From the NCBI RefSeq assembly GCF_007830455.1, contig NZ_VLLB01000001.1, forward strand, positions 248,001 to 312,000: a DNA stretch of 64,000 bases. Direction: 5' to 3'. The position numbers were made by a program, and so were the translations under genes. Under the pieces are notes generated by a model. The model saw nothing but the letters and a program-made list of their open reading frames with translations. It searched no databases and had not been told where the DNA came from. Of this stretch, positions 10,154 through 19,418 are shown piece by piece (within the stretch, counting starts at the first letter, position 1; each line of letters begins with the position of its first letter). Source of the DNA: Pseudoduganella lurida (lineage in GTDB: Bacteria; Pseudomonadota; Gammaproteobacteria; Burkholderiales; Burkholderiaceae_D).

Positions 10154-11158
10154 ATGAACAGCAGCCCGAAGACGAGTCTCCCGAAAGTGCCGCATGTGCT
10201 GGACTTCCCGCACCTCGCCCAGACCCATGCGCATGGCTTCGGCCTGCTGGAACATCTCGTCATCCCCACCTTCGTGCTCGATGCGCAGAGCCGCGTGATC
10301 GTCTGGAACGGCGCCTGCGAGCGCCTGACGGGCGTGCCGGCCTACGAAATCCTGGGCACCCACGAAGCCTGGCGCTGTTTCTACCAGAACCCCCGGCCGA
10401 CATTGGCCGACCTGGTGGTGCAGGAACGGGTCTACGAAATGGCGTCCCTGTATGAAACCCACGGCCGTCCCAGCGACGAACCGGGCAGCCTCAGCGCGGA
10501 GAGCTGGTGCGACATGCCGCGCATCGGCCGGCGGCGCTACCTGGCCGTCGACGCCAGCCCCATCCACGATCCGAATGGCCACCTGCTGGCCGTGGTGGAA
10601 ACGCTGCGCGACATGACGGAGGAAAAACAGGCGCAGATCTCGCTGGAGCAGCTGGCCACGCGCGACGGCCTGACGGGCCTGGCGAACCGCCGCTGCTTCG
10701 ACGACACGCTGCATGCGGAATGGCAGCGCGCCTTGCGCCAGAAGCAGCCGCTGTCGCTGCTGATGGTGGACGTGGACAATTTCAAGCAGTACAACGACGC
10801 CTACGGCCACGTGGGCGGCGACGAGTGCCTGCAGCGCATCGCCGGCGCCGTGGCCAAGGAAATGCGCGCCAACGACCTGGTGGCCCGTTACGGCGGCGAG
10901 GAGTTTGCCGTGATCCTGCCGAACCAGGCGCTGAAGGGCGCGGCGATCGTGGCGGAACGGATCCGCTGCCGCGTCGAGGCGCTGCACCTGCCCAACCTGG
11001 GCGCCGCCAAGCAGTTCGTGACGGTCAGCATCGGCGCGGCCACGGCGCTGGCCGCGCCGGAAACGGACCCATCGCAATTGCTGGCCACGGCCGACGCGGC
11101 CCTGTACCGCGCCAAGCACATGGGCCGCAATCGCATCAGCCTGCCACGGGAAGGGTGA
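10154..11158 (+). CDS. PAS domain diguanylate cyclase (GGDEF)
   Basis: This 334-residue protein has a PAS domain at about residues 30-150 (FVLDAQSRVIVWNGACERLTG) and a PAC-like ending (VVETLRDMTEEKQAQ), then a GGDEF domain. The active-site loop reads RYGGEEF near residue 248, an active variant. An RxxD inhibitory site (RAND) sits five residues before it, so product inhibition by cyclic-di-GMP is expected. It lacks membrane segments, so it should sense a cytoplasmic cue. The start at 10154 (MNSSPKTSLPK) is preferred over an upstream ATG at 10115, but neither has a strong ribosome site. Confidence 0.88.
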   Translation: MNSSPKTSLPKVPHVLDFPHLAQTHAHGFGLLEHLVIPTFVLDAQSRVIVWNGACERLTGVPAYEILGTHEAWRCFYQNPRPTLADLVVQERVYEMASLYETHGRPSDEPGSLSAESWCDMPRIGRRRYLAVDASPIHDPNGHLLAVVETLRDMTEEKQAQISLEQLATRDGLTGLANRRCFDDTLHAEWQRALRQKQPLSLLMVDVDNFKQYNDAYGHVGGDECLQRIAGAVAKEMRANDLVARYGGEEFAVILPNQALKGAAIVAERIRCRVEALHLPNLGAAKQFVTVSIGAATALAAPETDPSQLLATADAALYRAKHMGRNRISLPREG

Positions 11159-11188
11159 CGGCCGGCGGGCTGCGCGGCTGCCGCCCGC

Positions 11189-12895
11189 TCAGGCGATCCA
11201 GGGCACGAACTGCACGCCGACCGGCAGCGTCGGCGCCAGGTTCTGCGTGAATTCCAGCGATTCCGAGAAGCCCAGCAGCACCTGTTCGCGGCTGAGGCCG
11301 TGTTCCATGTTGGCCACGTGGAAGGCAAAACCGGCGGCATCCGGCGCGCGGTGCAGCACGTTCTCGTAGAGCTTCGTGACGAACAGCGCATTCGTCGGGT
11401 CCGTGCCGTACACCGCCGTGAATTCGGGACTCTGCAGGAAGCCGCTGGCAATGCTCGTCAGGCTCATGCCGCCCGCTTCCTTGGCCAGCCAGAAGCCCAT
11501 GCCCGCCACGTCCGGCTCGCGCGCGAACACGGCTTCATACAGGCGGTACAACTGGCCGGAGATACCGTCCAGGTCGAGTGCCAGGCTCATGTCGGAAAAC
11601 TGCAGGCGCTCCACCTGCAGCAGCGTCGACGTGGCACCGCCGGCCGGCGTGACATCCACCACGCCGCCGGAGCGCGTGATGTTCGCGCTTGCCAGCGTGC
11701 CGGCGAACACGACCGTGTCGATGCCCGCAGCGCCGTCGATGATCGCTACCGTGCCGGCCGCCAGCAGGTCGTTGCCGGCGGTACCCGTGTAAGCCTGCGC
11801 CAGTGCTGCAGTGGTGAGGGTACGGTCGCTGAACACCAGGCGTTCGATGCCGGACAGCGTGTCGGTGCCGTCGCCGCTCACCGTAAACACGTCGCCGGCA
11901 TGCGAGACGGCGTAGCTGCCGAAACTGCGCGAAAACACCACCGTGTCCAGCCCGCCGCCGCCGCTGATGCGGTCGCTGCCGGCGCCTTCGTAGAACGTGT
12001 CCGCCCCGGCGCCGCCGGTCAGCGTATTGCCAGCGGCATTCGCGTAGATGGTCGAACCGCCAGCGCCCGCGATGGCATTCTCGATCGTCACGTTGTAGGC
12101 GATCGAGATATTGTTCAGGCCGCGCGCCGTCTCGCTGAAGGTGCCGGCGTTCAGATTGATGATGGTGGCGCCCAAGCAGGCGGAAAAATCGATGGTATCG
12201 CTGCCGCCGGCATCCCAGATGCACTGCGACGTGGCGTTGCCCATGTACGAATAGGTGTCGTTGCCGGTGTGGTAGCTCAGGTTCGCGCCATACAGGTACT
12301 GGATGGCCTGGATGTCGTACAGCATGACCGTGGTGGCGTACTTGTGCGTGACGGAGTAGGCGGTCGGGTCGTTGTACGACATCTGCGTGTAGTCGCCATT
12401 GTCGGTGGCGGCCGGCAGGAACGGGCCATCGATGACGTTGCCGGAGGAATCGTAGTCGCCCGGGTGCTTCAGACCCAGCAGGTGGCCGATCTCATGGATC
12501 AGCACGGTCGGGCCATAGGAACCGGCGGTGTACACACTGTTGTACGCGCCCTTGTTGTTCAGGTACATCGTCAGCGAGGACACGCCCTGCTCCGGCAGGT
12601 AGGCGTAGCCGCTGCTGCCCGTCTGCGCATTGGTCCCGAACTGCAGGCTGCCCGCATTGGCAGCCGTTTCGATGAAGGTGATATTCGCCACCGAGGCCCA
12701 CTGCGCCAGCGCGTCGCGCACGGCCGCCTGCTGCACGGTGCTCATCGCCGCGAAGCCGTTCGCATCTTCCGAGGAAGCGCCAGCCGGCACGCGGGTCAGG
12801 AAGCTGTAGGTCAGCGTCACCGGCGTGCCGGCCGTCCGGTTCCAGCTGCCGTAAATGAGGGAGTCGATCGAGTTGTTGCCGGTGGTGAGGCTCAT
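11189..12895 (-). CDS. Serralysin-like M10 metallopeptidase with RTX repeats and DUF4214 tail
   Basis: This 568-residue protein is probably a secreted zinc protease. It has the metzincin motif HEIGHLLGLKH at about residues 133-143 and a probable Met-turn in TTVMLYDIQAIQYLYG. A short glycine-rich RTX-type calcium-binding segment (GGAGADTF, GAGSDRISGGGGLDTV) lies around residues 320-350. The C-terminus has two copies of a DUF4214-like unit (LYEAVFAREPDVAGMGFW and LYENVLHRAPDAAGFAFH). RTX proteins usually leave by type I secretion without a signal peptide, and none is visible here. No type I transporter genes adjoin it. The start MSLTTGNNSID is typical for this protein type; upstream codons are arginine-rich and unlikely. 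Confidence 0.88.
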   Translation of the reverse strand: MSLTTGNNSIDSLIYGSWNRTAGTPVTLTYSFLTRVPAGASSEDANGFAAMSTVQQAAVRDALAQWASVANITFIETAANAGSLQFGTNAQTGSSGYAYLPEQGVSSLTMYLNNKGAYNSVYTAGSYGPTVLIHEIGHLLGLKHPGDYDSSGNVIDGPFLPAATDNGDYTQMSYNDPTAYSVTHKYATTVMLYDIQAIQYLYGANLSYHTGNDTYSYMGNATSQCIWDAGGSDTIDFSACLGATIINLNAGTFSETARGLNNISIAYNVTIENAIAGAGGSTIYANAAGNTLTGGAGADTFYEGAGSDRISGGGGLDTVVFSRSFGSYAVSHAGDVFTVSGDGTDTLSGIERLVFSDRTLTTAALAQAYTGTAGNDLLAAGTVAIIDGAAGIDTVVFAGTLASANITRSGGVVDVTPAGGATSTLLQVERLQFSDMSLALDLDGISGQLYRLYEAVFAREPDVAGMGFWLAKEAGGMSLTSIASGFLQSPEFTAVYGTDPTNALFVTKLYENVLHRAPDAAGFAFHVANMEHGLSREQVLLGFSESLEFTQNLAPTLPVGVQFVPWIA

Positions 12896-13112
12896 GGTGC
12901 GCACAAGTGGGTGAGGTCGCCGGATGGTAGCACGGCCCCGTCGCCGATGTGCCTCGGCGCATTGCTTCAAGGCAAGCAGCGAGGCTCGCCGCACGAAAAT
13001 GTTGCGTCAGCACATCACCTGATGGGACACGACTTGCCCTTCCGTTACCCGGGCTTGCCAATCAGGCCCGCAGGAGGCCGCACCTCGCTCGCCGCAGTCA
13101 CCTGGCTGCCGA

Positions 13113-15308
13113 TTACTGCGCGCTGACGTTGGCGGCGGCCGGTGCCGCGGCCGTCGTTTCCGCCGGCGGTGCCATGTTCAATGCGCGGCCGAGGAAGCCC
13201 CAGCGGTCCGTCACCTCGTCGATCTGCTTCGACGTGGGCTTGCCCGCGCCATGGCCGGCCTTCGTGTCGATGCGGATCAGGATCGGGGCCGGACCGCCCT
13301 GTGCGGCCTGGGCCGTGGCGGCGAACTTGAAGCTGTGCGCCGGCACCACGCGGTCGTCGTGGTCGGCCGTGGTGATCATCGTGGCCGGATAGCAGGTACC
13401 GGGCTTGAGGTTGTGCAGCGGCGAGTAGCGCACCAGCGCCTGGAATTCGTCCGCGTTGTCGGCCGAACCATAGTCCGACGTCCAGGCCCAGCCGATGGTG
13501 AACTTGTGGAAGCGCAGCATGTCCATCACGCCGACGGCCGGCAGCGCCGCGGCAAACAGGTCGGGACGCTGCGTCATCGCGGCGCCGACCAGCAGGCCGC
13601 CATTGCTGCCCCCGCCGATCGCCAGTTTCGCCGGCGACGTGACCTTGTTGGCCACCAGCCATTCGGCCGCGCCGATGAAGTCGTCGAACACATTCTGCTT
13701 GTGCAGCCTGGTGCCGGCCTGGTGCCAGGATTCGCCGTATTCACCGCCGCCGCGCAGGTTGGCCATCACGTACACGCCGCCCATTTCCAGCCACGCCAGG
13801 TTGGCGACCGAGAACGCCGGCGTCAGCGAGATGTTGAAGCCGCCGTAGCCATACAGGTAGGTCGGATTGCTGCCGTCCCGTTTCATGCCCTTCTTCGCGA
13901 CGATGAACATGGGCACGCGCGTGCCGTCCTTGCTGGTGAAAAATTCCTGGCGCGTCTCGTAGGCGGCCGGGTCGAAATCCACCTTCGGCTGGCGGTACAC
14001 GCTGCTCTTGCCCGACTTCAGGTCGTAGCGGTAGATGGTGGAGGGCGTGGTGAAGCTGGTGTAGGAATAGAACGTGCTGGCATCGCCCCGCTTGCCACCG
14101 AAGCCATCCACCGTGCCCAGGCCCGGCAGCGCCACGTCGTGCAGCGGACGGCCCTTCAGGTCGAACACCTTCACGGCGCTGTGCGCATCCTGCAGGTACT
14201 CCGCAACCAGCTGGCCGTTGACGATGTTGGCGCCGGTCAGCGTCTGCGGCGCCTCGGGCACGATTTCGCTCAGCTTGCCGGTGCGTACGTCGATGGCGAC
14301 GATGCGGGAGCGGGCCGCATCCTTGTCCGTGACGAAGTAGAACACGGCGCCCACATTGTCGATGAAGGCGTAGGAAGCGTCGAACCTGTCGAGCAGCGCC
14401 GTCACGGGCGCGGTCCTTTTCTTCAGGTCGCGGATGAAGATGCGGTTCTTCGGATCGGTGCCCTGGGTGGAGCTGATCACCAGCCAGGCGCCATCGTCCG
14501 TTACCTCGGCGGAAAAGCCCCATTCCTTCTGGTCGGGCCGGTGGTAGACGAGCACGTCCTGGTCCTGCGCCGTGCCCAGCTGGTGGAAGTACAGCTTCTG
14601 GAAGTAGTTGATGCCGGCCAGCTTCGCCGCTTCCGTCGGTTCGTCGTAGCGGCTGTAGTAGAAGCCGGAACCGTCATGCGCCCAGGCCGTCTGCGAGAAT
14701 TTTACCCAGCGGATCTGGTCCGCGGCATCCTTGCCGGTGGCGATGTCGCGCACGCGGATCTCGTTCCAGTCGGAACCGGAGGCCGCCGTGCCGTACGCCA
14801 AGTACTTGCCATTCGGGCTGACGGCCAGGCCGGCCAGCGCCACCGTGCCGTCCGCGGCCAGCGTGTTCGGGTCCAGCAGGAGGCGCGGTGCGGCGTCCGG
14901 CGTGTCCATCGTGTACAGCACGGCCTGGTTCTGCAGGCCATCGTTGCGGGTGTAGAAGTAGCGGCCGCCTTCCTGGAACGGCACGCTGAAGCGTTCGAAG
15001 TTCCACAGCTGCGTCAGGCGCTGGCGGATCGCCGCGCGCTGGGGGATCTGCGCCAGGTAGCCCTGCGTCAGCGTGTTCTGGCGGTCCACCCAGGCTTTCG
15101 TGTCCGCGCTGTTGGCGTCTTCCAGCCAGCGGTAGGGATCGGCGATCCTGGTGCCGTGGTAATCGTCGCGCTGGTCGACTTTCTGCGTGACGGGATAGGT
15201 CAGCGGCGTGCCGGGGGCGCAGGTTTGCGCCTGCACCGCGCTGCCGGTGGCGGCGAGCAGGGACAAGGCAAGGACAGTACGGCGGACGTTGCGTGGATTG
15301 CGGTGCAT
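13113..15308 (-). CDS. Secreted prolyl oligopeptidase (S9 family)
   Basis: The 731-residue protein starts with a signal peptide (MHRNPRNVRR followed by a hydrophobic run ending TGSAVQA). A seven-bladed propeller region follows, beginning PYRWLEDANSADTKAWVDRQN. The C-terminal hydrolase has the nucleophile in AIGGGSNGGLLVGA (near residue 566), the aspartate in TADHDDRVVPAHS and the histidine in KAGHGAGKP, in the normal Ser-Asp-His order. Such enzymes cleave short peptides after proline, here in the periplasm. A longer frame to 15374 is rejected because the signal peptide begins at 15308. Confidence 0.93.
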   Translation of the reverse strand: MHRNPRNVRRTVLALSLLAATGSAVQAQTCAPGTPLTYPVTQKVDQRDDYHGTRIADPYRWLEDANSADTKAWVDRQNTLTQGYLAQIPQRAAIRQRLTQLWNFERFSVPFQEGGRYFYTRNDGLQNQAVLYTMDTPDAAPRLLLDPNTLAADGTVALAGLAVSPNGKYLAYGTAASGSDWNEIRVRDIATGKDAADQIRWVKFSQTAWAHDGSGFYYSRYDEPTEAAKLAGINYFQKLYFHQLGTAQDQDVLVYHRPDQKEWGFSAEVTDDGAWLVISSTQGTDPKNRIFIRDLKKRTAPVTALLDRFDASYAFIDNVGAVFYFVTDKDAARSRIVAIDVRTGKLSEIVPEAPQTLTGANIVNGQLVAEYLQDAHSAVKVFDLKGRPLHDVALPGLGTVDGFGGKRGDASTFYSYTSFTTPSTIYRYDLKSGKSSVYRQPKVDFDPAAYETRQEFFTSKDGTRVPMFIVAKKGMKRDGSNPTYLYGYGGFNISLTPAFSVANLAWLEMGGVYVMANLRGGGEYGESWHQAGTRLHKQNVFDDFIGAAEWLVANKVTSPAKLAIGGGSNGGLLVGAAMTQRPDLFAAALPAVGVMDMLRFHKFTIGWAWTSDYGSADNADEFQALVRYSPLHNLKPGTCYPATMITTADHDDRVVPAHSFKFAATAQAAQGGPAPILIRIDTKAGHGAGKPTSKQIDEVTDRWGFLGRALNMAPPAETTAAAPAAANVSAQ

Positions 15309-15479
15309 GGGAATCTTTCGGTCGGTCGGGAGGCCGCGCCAGCGCGCGAAGCACCGATGATAACGGGAAGGCAAGCAAATAAGGTTTGCTCTGCCATACG
15401 CTGCGGCAGCGTTTATTTGGCCTTGACGGTATCGGGACGAATTCCGTGGTGTTGCCAGCGCCAGGCCGGCGCTGGCGTT

Positions 15480-16847
15480 TCAGGCGCCGTGGGCGTCGCG
15501 CCAGCGGCGCGTCATCTGTTCGGCCGAACCGATTTCCTCGCGCGTCAGACGCCGCTCGATCAGCTTGCGGTTGCTGCAGGCCGTCTCGTCGCCCGCTTCG
15601 GCCGCCAGCGAGATCCACATGTAGGACAGCACGGAATCGCGGTCGACCCCGCGCCCGCTGGCATACATGCCGCCCAGGTTGTACTGCGCCAGCGGGTGGC
15701 CCTGCTCGGCGGCGCGCCGGTACCAGCGCACGGCTTCGCCGTCGTCCTGCGGCACGCCATGGCCGTTCGCGTACATCACGCCCAGGTTGTTCTGGGCGCT
15801 GGCATCGCCCTGCTCGGCCGCGTTGCGGTACCAGGCCACGGCGCAGGCTTCGTCCTTGGCCACGCCGTGGCCGTTGGCGTAGATGACCCCCACATTGAAC
15901 TGCGCATTCGCCGCACCCTGTTCGGCCGCCTTGCGGTACCACTGCAGCGCCTCGCCCGGATCGCGCTCGATGCCGCGGCCGTGCGCGTACATGCCGCCCA
16001 GGTTGTACTGCGCCAGCATGTGGCCGGCCTCGGCCGCGCGCCGGTACCAGATGAAGGCCTGCGTCTCGTCCTTGCGCACGCCATAACCGTTCGACAGCAT
16101 CACGCCCATGTTGAACTGCGCATCGACATCGCCCTGGTCGGCGGCGCGCTGCAGCCACGAGCAGGCGCGCGCCAGGTCGGCGGGCACGCCGCGCCCTTCC
16201 GCATAGGCCACGCCCAGGTGACGCTGCGCCGCTGCCAGCCCCTGCGCGGCGGCCTGCCGGTACCAGGCGACGGCCTGGGTGTCGCTCTGCAATACGCCAT
16301 GGCCGCGCCGGTACATCAGCCCCAGGTTCAGCTGGGCGGTGGCGTCTCCCTGCAACGCCGCCTTGCGGAACCAGGCCAGCGCCAGCGGAAAGTGACGCTT
16401 CGTGCCCAGCCCCTGCGCATAGGCTTCGCCCAGCAGCGACTGGGCGCTGGCAACGCCCTGCTCGGCGGCCCGGCAGAACCAGGTGAGGGCCATCTCGTCG
16501 CTCCGCGGCACGCCGCGGCCCTTGCGGTACATCAACCCCAGGTTCTGCTGGGCCGAGGCGTCGCCCTGCCGGGCGGCCTTGCGGAACCAGTAGACGGCTT
16601 CGGTGTCATCGGCGGGCGTGCCGGCGCCGTTGTAATACATGGCGCCCAGGTGGTTCTGTGCGAAAGCAATCCCCTGCAGGGCGGATTGCCGCATCCAGGT
16701 GAAGGCGGTCCTGTCGTCCCGTTCGACACCTTTGCCGCGCCGATACATCAGCGCGAGGTTGAACTGCGCGTACGGGTCGCCGTGCTCGGAAGCATTGCGA
16801 AACCATGCGTACGTGTCCACATCCTTGCTCGAATAACGATTTTTCAT
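15480..16847 (-). CDS. Sel1-like repeat protein
   Basis: The 455-residue product consists almost wholly of about twelve Sel1-type repeats of 36 residues, each of the form A-x-x-W-[FY]-R-x-A-A-x-Q-G-[DH]-x-x-A-Q-x-N-L-G-x-M-Y. Such solenoids serve as scaffolds for protein-protein contacts. There is no signal peptide, so a cytoplasmic role is likely. The start at 16847 (MKNRYSSKDVD) is chosen because GGGGAG lies five bases upstream. A strong GC-rich hairpin (15454-15476) lies just after the stop codon but has no T run on this strand. Its partners are unknown. Confidence 0.88.
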   Translation of the reverse strand: MKNRYSSKDVDTYAWFRNASEHGDPYAQFNLALMYRRGKGVERDDRTAFTWMRQSALQGIAFAQNHLGAMYYNGAGTPADDTEAVYWFRKAARQGDASAQQNLGLMYRKGRGVPRSDEMALTWFCRAAEQGVASAQSLLGEAYAQGLGTKRHFPLALAWFRKAALQGDATAQLNLGLMYRRGHGVLQSDTQAVAWYRQAAAQGLAAAQRHLGVAYAEGRGVPADLARACSWLQRAADQGDVDAQFNMGVMLSNGYGVRKDETQAFIWYRRAAEAGHMLAQYNLGGMYAHGRGIERDPGEALQWYRKAAEQGAANAQFNVGVIYANGHGVAKDEACAVAWYRNAAEQGDASAQNNLGVMYANGHGVPQDDGEAVRWYRRAAEQGHPLAQYNLGGMYASGRGVDRDSVLSYMWISLAAEAGDETACSNRKLIERRLTREEIGSAEQMTRRWRDAHGA

Positions 16848-17037
16848 GCCAGCTCCCCATCCAGCACGCCGGTGTTGTTGCATAAAGCTTAATAAGTGTT
16901 CGCGCATTCCTTTTGAGCGAACTCAATCGGTTTAGCCATTTGTCATGGTGGGCACAGGGGAACGGGGAACTTGATGCAAGCCGATACGGGGGCGGCGAAA
17001 GCGCGCTACGGCGCGCTGCACGGCGAGGCGGACGATC

Positions 17038-17670
17038 TCAGACCGGCGCGGCCTGGCTGGAATGCTTCTGCAGGAAGGCCGGCACCTTGGCGGCGGCCAG
17101 GCGGTTGACGGATACTAGCAGCGCCGGATCCACTTCACGGATGCCATACGCGCTGGCGATATGCCGGCCGATATGCAGCAGCACTTCGGCGGCGACTTCG
17201 GCATCGGCCTCGGCGCGGTGGGCCGTGCCGCGGAAGGCGATGCCCAGCCGGCTGCCCAGCTGCCCCAGCTTGTAGCTGCCGAAGTGCGGGAACACGCGCC
17301 GCGACAGCTTCAGCGAACAGACGGTGCCGCCATGCGCGGGCGTCATCGCCAGGCGGCCGCTCTCCGCGCGCAGGAATTTCTCGTCGAAGCTGGCATTGTG
17401 CGCCGACAGCGCATCGGTGCCGATGAAGGCCAGCAACTGCGGCACCACGTCGCGGGCCGGCGGGGCGCCGTCGACCATCGCCTGCGTGATGCCGGTCAGG
17501 CCCGTGATGAAGGATGGAATGCGCACGCCGCAGTTCACCAGCGACACGAACCGGTCGACGATGACGCCGTCGGCGATCCGCAGCGCCGCCACTTCCGTGA
17601 TGCGGTCGCCCATGTCCGGCGACAGGCCGGTGGTCTCGAAGTCCAGCATCACGATCGATTTGGTCAGCAT
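17038..17670 (-). CDS. 3'-5' exonuclease, DnaQ/DEDDh type
   Basis: This 210-residue protein carries the DEDDh exonuclease motifs: VMLDFETTGLSPD (Exo I), HNASFDEKFL (Exo II) and HRAEADAEVAAEVLLHI (Exo III, with His and Asp). It resembles the proofreading epsilon subunit and RNase T family but is short, without a polymerase-binding tail. The start at 17670 has AGGAG seven bases upstream. It begins 10 bases after the stop codon of the Hsp70 gene, so the two are cotranscribed. Its specific substrate cannot be assigned. Confidence 0.88.
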   Translation of the reverse strand: MLTKSIVMLDFETTGLSPDMGDRITEVAALRIADGVIVDRFVSLVNCGVRIPSFITGLTGITQAMVDGAPPARDVVPQLLAFIGTDALSAHNASFDEKFLRAESGRLAMTPAHGGTVCSLKLSRRVFPHFGSYKLGQLGSRLGIAFRGTAHRAEADAEVAAEVLLHIGRHIASAYGIREVDPALLVSVNRLAAAKVPAFLQKHSSQAAPV

Positions 17671-17680
17671 GACTGTTCTC

Positions 17681-18931
17681 CTAGCCGAACTGGCGCACGG
17701 CATCGAGCGCGAGCCCGGCGCCGATGCTGCCGAACAGGTCGCCTTCGACACGGCGCGCCGCCGGCACCACGGCGCCGATCCGCTCGCGCAGCGCGGCCAC
17801 GCCGGACGAGCCGCCGGTGAAGAAGACGGTATCGACCTGGCCGGGCTGCACGCCGGCGTCGTCCAGCAGGCGGCGCACGGTGGCGCCGACCGTATCGACC
17901 AGCGGCTCGATCGCCGTCACGAACCGGGGTCGTGCCACGTCCAGGGTCAGCGGCGGCGTCAGCCGGTCCAGGTTCATCTGCACGATGTCGCTGGCCGACA
18001 GGGCGATCTTGGCCTCTTCCACCTGCATCGCCAGCCAGTGGCCGGCCCGGTCCTCGATCAGGTTCTGCAGCCGCTGCAGCAGTGCCGGCTCGCGCGCATC
18101 GCGCACCAGTTCGGCGAGCTGCGACGACATCTTGCGCGTGTACGCCTGGTTGATCGTGTGCCAGGTGGCCAGGTTGAAGTAATAGCTCGACGGCACGGCA
18201 CTGCCGCTCTTGAGCTCGCTGCCATGGCCCAGCACGGGCATCACGGTCGCCAGGCTCAGGTACTTGTCGAAGTCGGTTCCGCCGATGTGCACGCCGCCCG
18301 TGGCCAGGATATCGTCGCGGCGGTCGCGCTTGGCGGCGCGCTCCGGCCCCAGCCGCACCAGCGAGAAGTCCGATGTGCCGCCGCCGATGTCGGCGATCAG
18401 CACCAGCTCCTCGCCGTCGATCTGCGATTCGTAGTCGAACGCCGCAGCGATCGGCTCGTACTGGAAGGCGATGTCCCTGAAGCCGGCGTCGCGGGCGATC
18501 TGCGCCAGCGTGTCCTCGGCCAGCTGGTCCGCAACCGGATCGTCGTCGATGAAGTACACCGGGCGGCCCAGCACGGCGGCAGTAAACGGGCGGCCGGCCG
18601 CTGTCTCGGCACGACTCTTGAGCTCGCCGATGAACTGGGACAGCAGCGTGCGGAACGGCACGGAACGGCCGGCCACTTCCGTCTGGCCTTCCATCAGCGG
18701 CGTGCCCAGCAGGCTTTTCAGCGACCGCATCAGGCGCCCGTCGTAGCCCGCCAGGTAGTCGGCCAGCGCGGCGCGGCCGAAGGTCACCTCGTCGTCGTCG
18801 GCATTGAAGAACACGACGGACGGCAGGGTGGCCTTGCCCTCCTCGAGCGGCAGCATCACCGGGCGGCCCGGGGCCACCCATCCGACCGTGGAATTCGACG
18901 TGCCGAAGTCGACACCGCACGCATTTGCCAT
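17681..18931 (-). CDS. yegD: Hsp70-family chaperone, YegD-like
   Basis: The 416-residue protein has an Hsp70 actin-like ATPase but no full substrate-binding domain. Phosphate loop 1 is GVDFGTSNSTVGW, phosphate loop 2 is LIADIGGGTSDFSLV, and the adenosine motif is FFTGGSSGVAALRE. The length and the missing C-terminal domain match E. coli YegD-type proteins. Alternative ATGs at 18940 and 18931 differ by three codons; MANACGVDFGTSNS is the more usual opening. It is the first gene of a two-gene unit with the exonuclease. The cellular role of YegD proteins is poorly known. Confidence 0.88.
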   Translation of the reverse strand: MANACGVDFGTSNSTVGWVAPGRPVMLPLEEGKATLPSVVFFNADDDEVTFGRAALADYLAGYDGRLMRSLKSLLGTPLMEGQTEVAGRSVPFRTLLSQFIGELKSRAETAAGRPFTAAVLGRPVYFIDDDPVADQLAEDTLAQIARDAGFRDIAFQYEPIAAAFDYESQIDGEELVLIADIGGGTSDFSLVRLGPERAAKRDRRDDILATGGVHIGGTDFDKYLSLATVMPVLGHGSELKSGSAVPSSYYFNLATWHTINQAYTRKMSSQLAELVRDAREPALLQRLQNLIEDRAGHWLAMQVEEAKIALSASDIVQMNLDRLTPPLTLDVARPRFVTAIEPLVDTVGATVRRLLDDAGVQPGQVDTVFFTGGSSGVAALRERIGAVVPAARRVEGDLFGSIGAGLALDAVRQFG

Positions 18932-19044
18932 CACCACCATCCCGCTCAGTAAAGGGGCGGTATTGTAGCAGAGGTGAGCTTGCGTTTCGTCAAATCCGGA
19001 CCGCCTGAAGTAGTTACGCTAGGCAATTCAACCGGGAGATGGCC

Positions 19045-19287
19045 ATGCCTCGCGCTCACTCGAACACTCATCCAGACCCACACGCGATCGTGCACCTGCG
19101 CGGGCCGGCATCGCGGCCGACACCGCCAGCCCGACACGCCGGCTTGACGGACACGGCCGTGCTTTCCTGCAGCCTGGCGCACCACCGCGATGCCTTGCAA
19201 CGCACGCGCGCCCCATGGCGACGCCGCATGCTGGCCATGGCCCCGCTGCTGATGGCCATCGGGCTGTCCCTGCTGGTGACCGGGTAG
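19045..19287 (+). CDS. Small protein with a single C-terminal membrane segment
   Basis: This is an unrecognised 80-residue open frame. The first two thirds are rich in His, Pro, Arg and Ala; the end is a hydrophobic helix (RRRMLAMAPLLMAIGLSLLV) directly after a basic patch, followed by only a few residues. The arrangement resembles a tail-anchored protein. GGGAG six bases before the ATG at 19045 supports translation from there. It stands alone, divergent from the Hsp70 gene. I cannot assign a function; it could also be a chance frame in GC-rich DNA. Confidence 0.4.
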   Translation: MPRAHSNTHPDPHAIVHLRGPASRPTPPARHAGLTDTAVLSCSLAHHRDALQRTRAPWRRRMLAMAPLLMAIGLSLLVTG

Positions 19288-19418
19288 CTGTACTACAACA
19301 CCAAGGTATTTTCTTGGAAGAAAGAATTGCCTTAGAGTAAGTATGTGCGTTATCCTCAATCCACAGGGCAACTGACCGGCCTGTCAGCCTATCTGCCAGC
19401 CGGCCACCCACTCCATCC

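Noticed and set aside
15454..15476. GC-rich hairpin after the Sel1 gene as an intrinsic terminator
   Set aside because: Strong stem, but no U tract on the minus strand where it would be needed and only three T on the plus strand.
15520..16800. Regular DNA periodicity of about 108 bp that might suggest a repeat array
   Set aside because: It is explained by the 36-residue Sel1 repeats; no identical repeats with unique spacers, so not a CRISPR.
13251..16892. Long plus-strand frame opposite the prolyl oligopeptidase and Sel1 genes
   Set aside because: The apparent repeats in it mirror the Sel1 repeats on the other strand; no independent coding signal.
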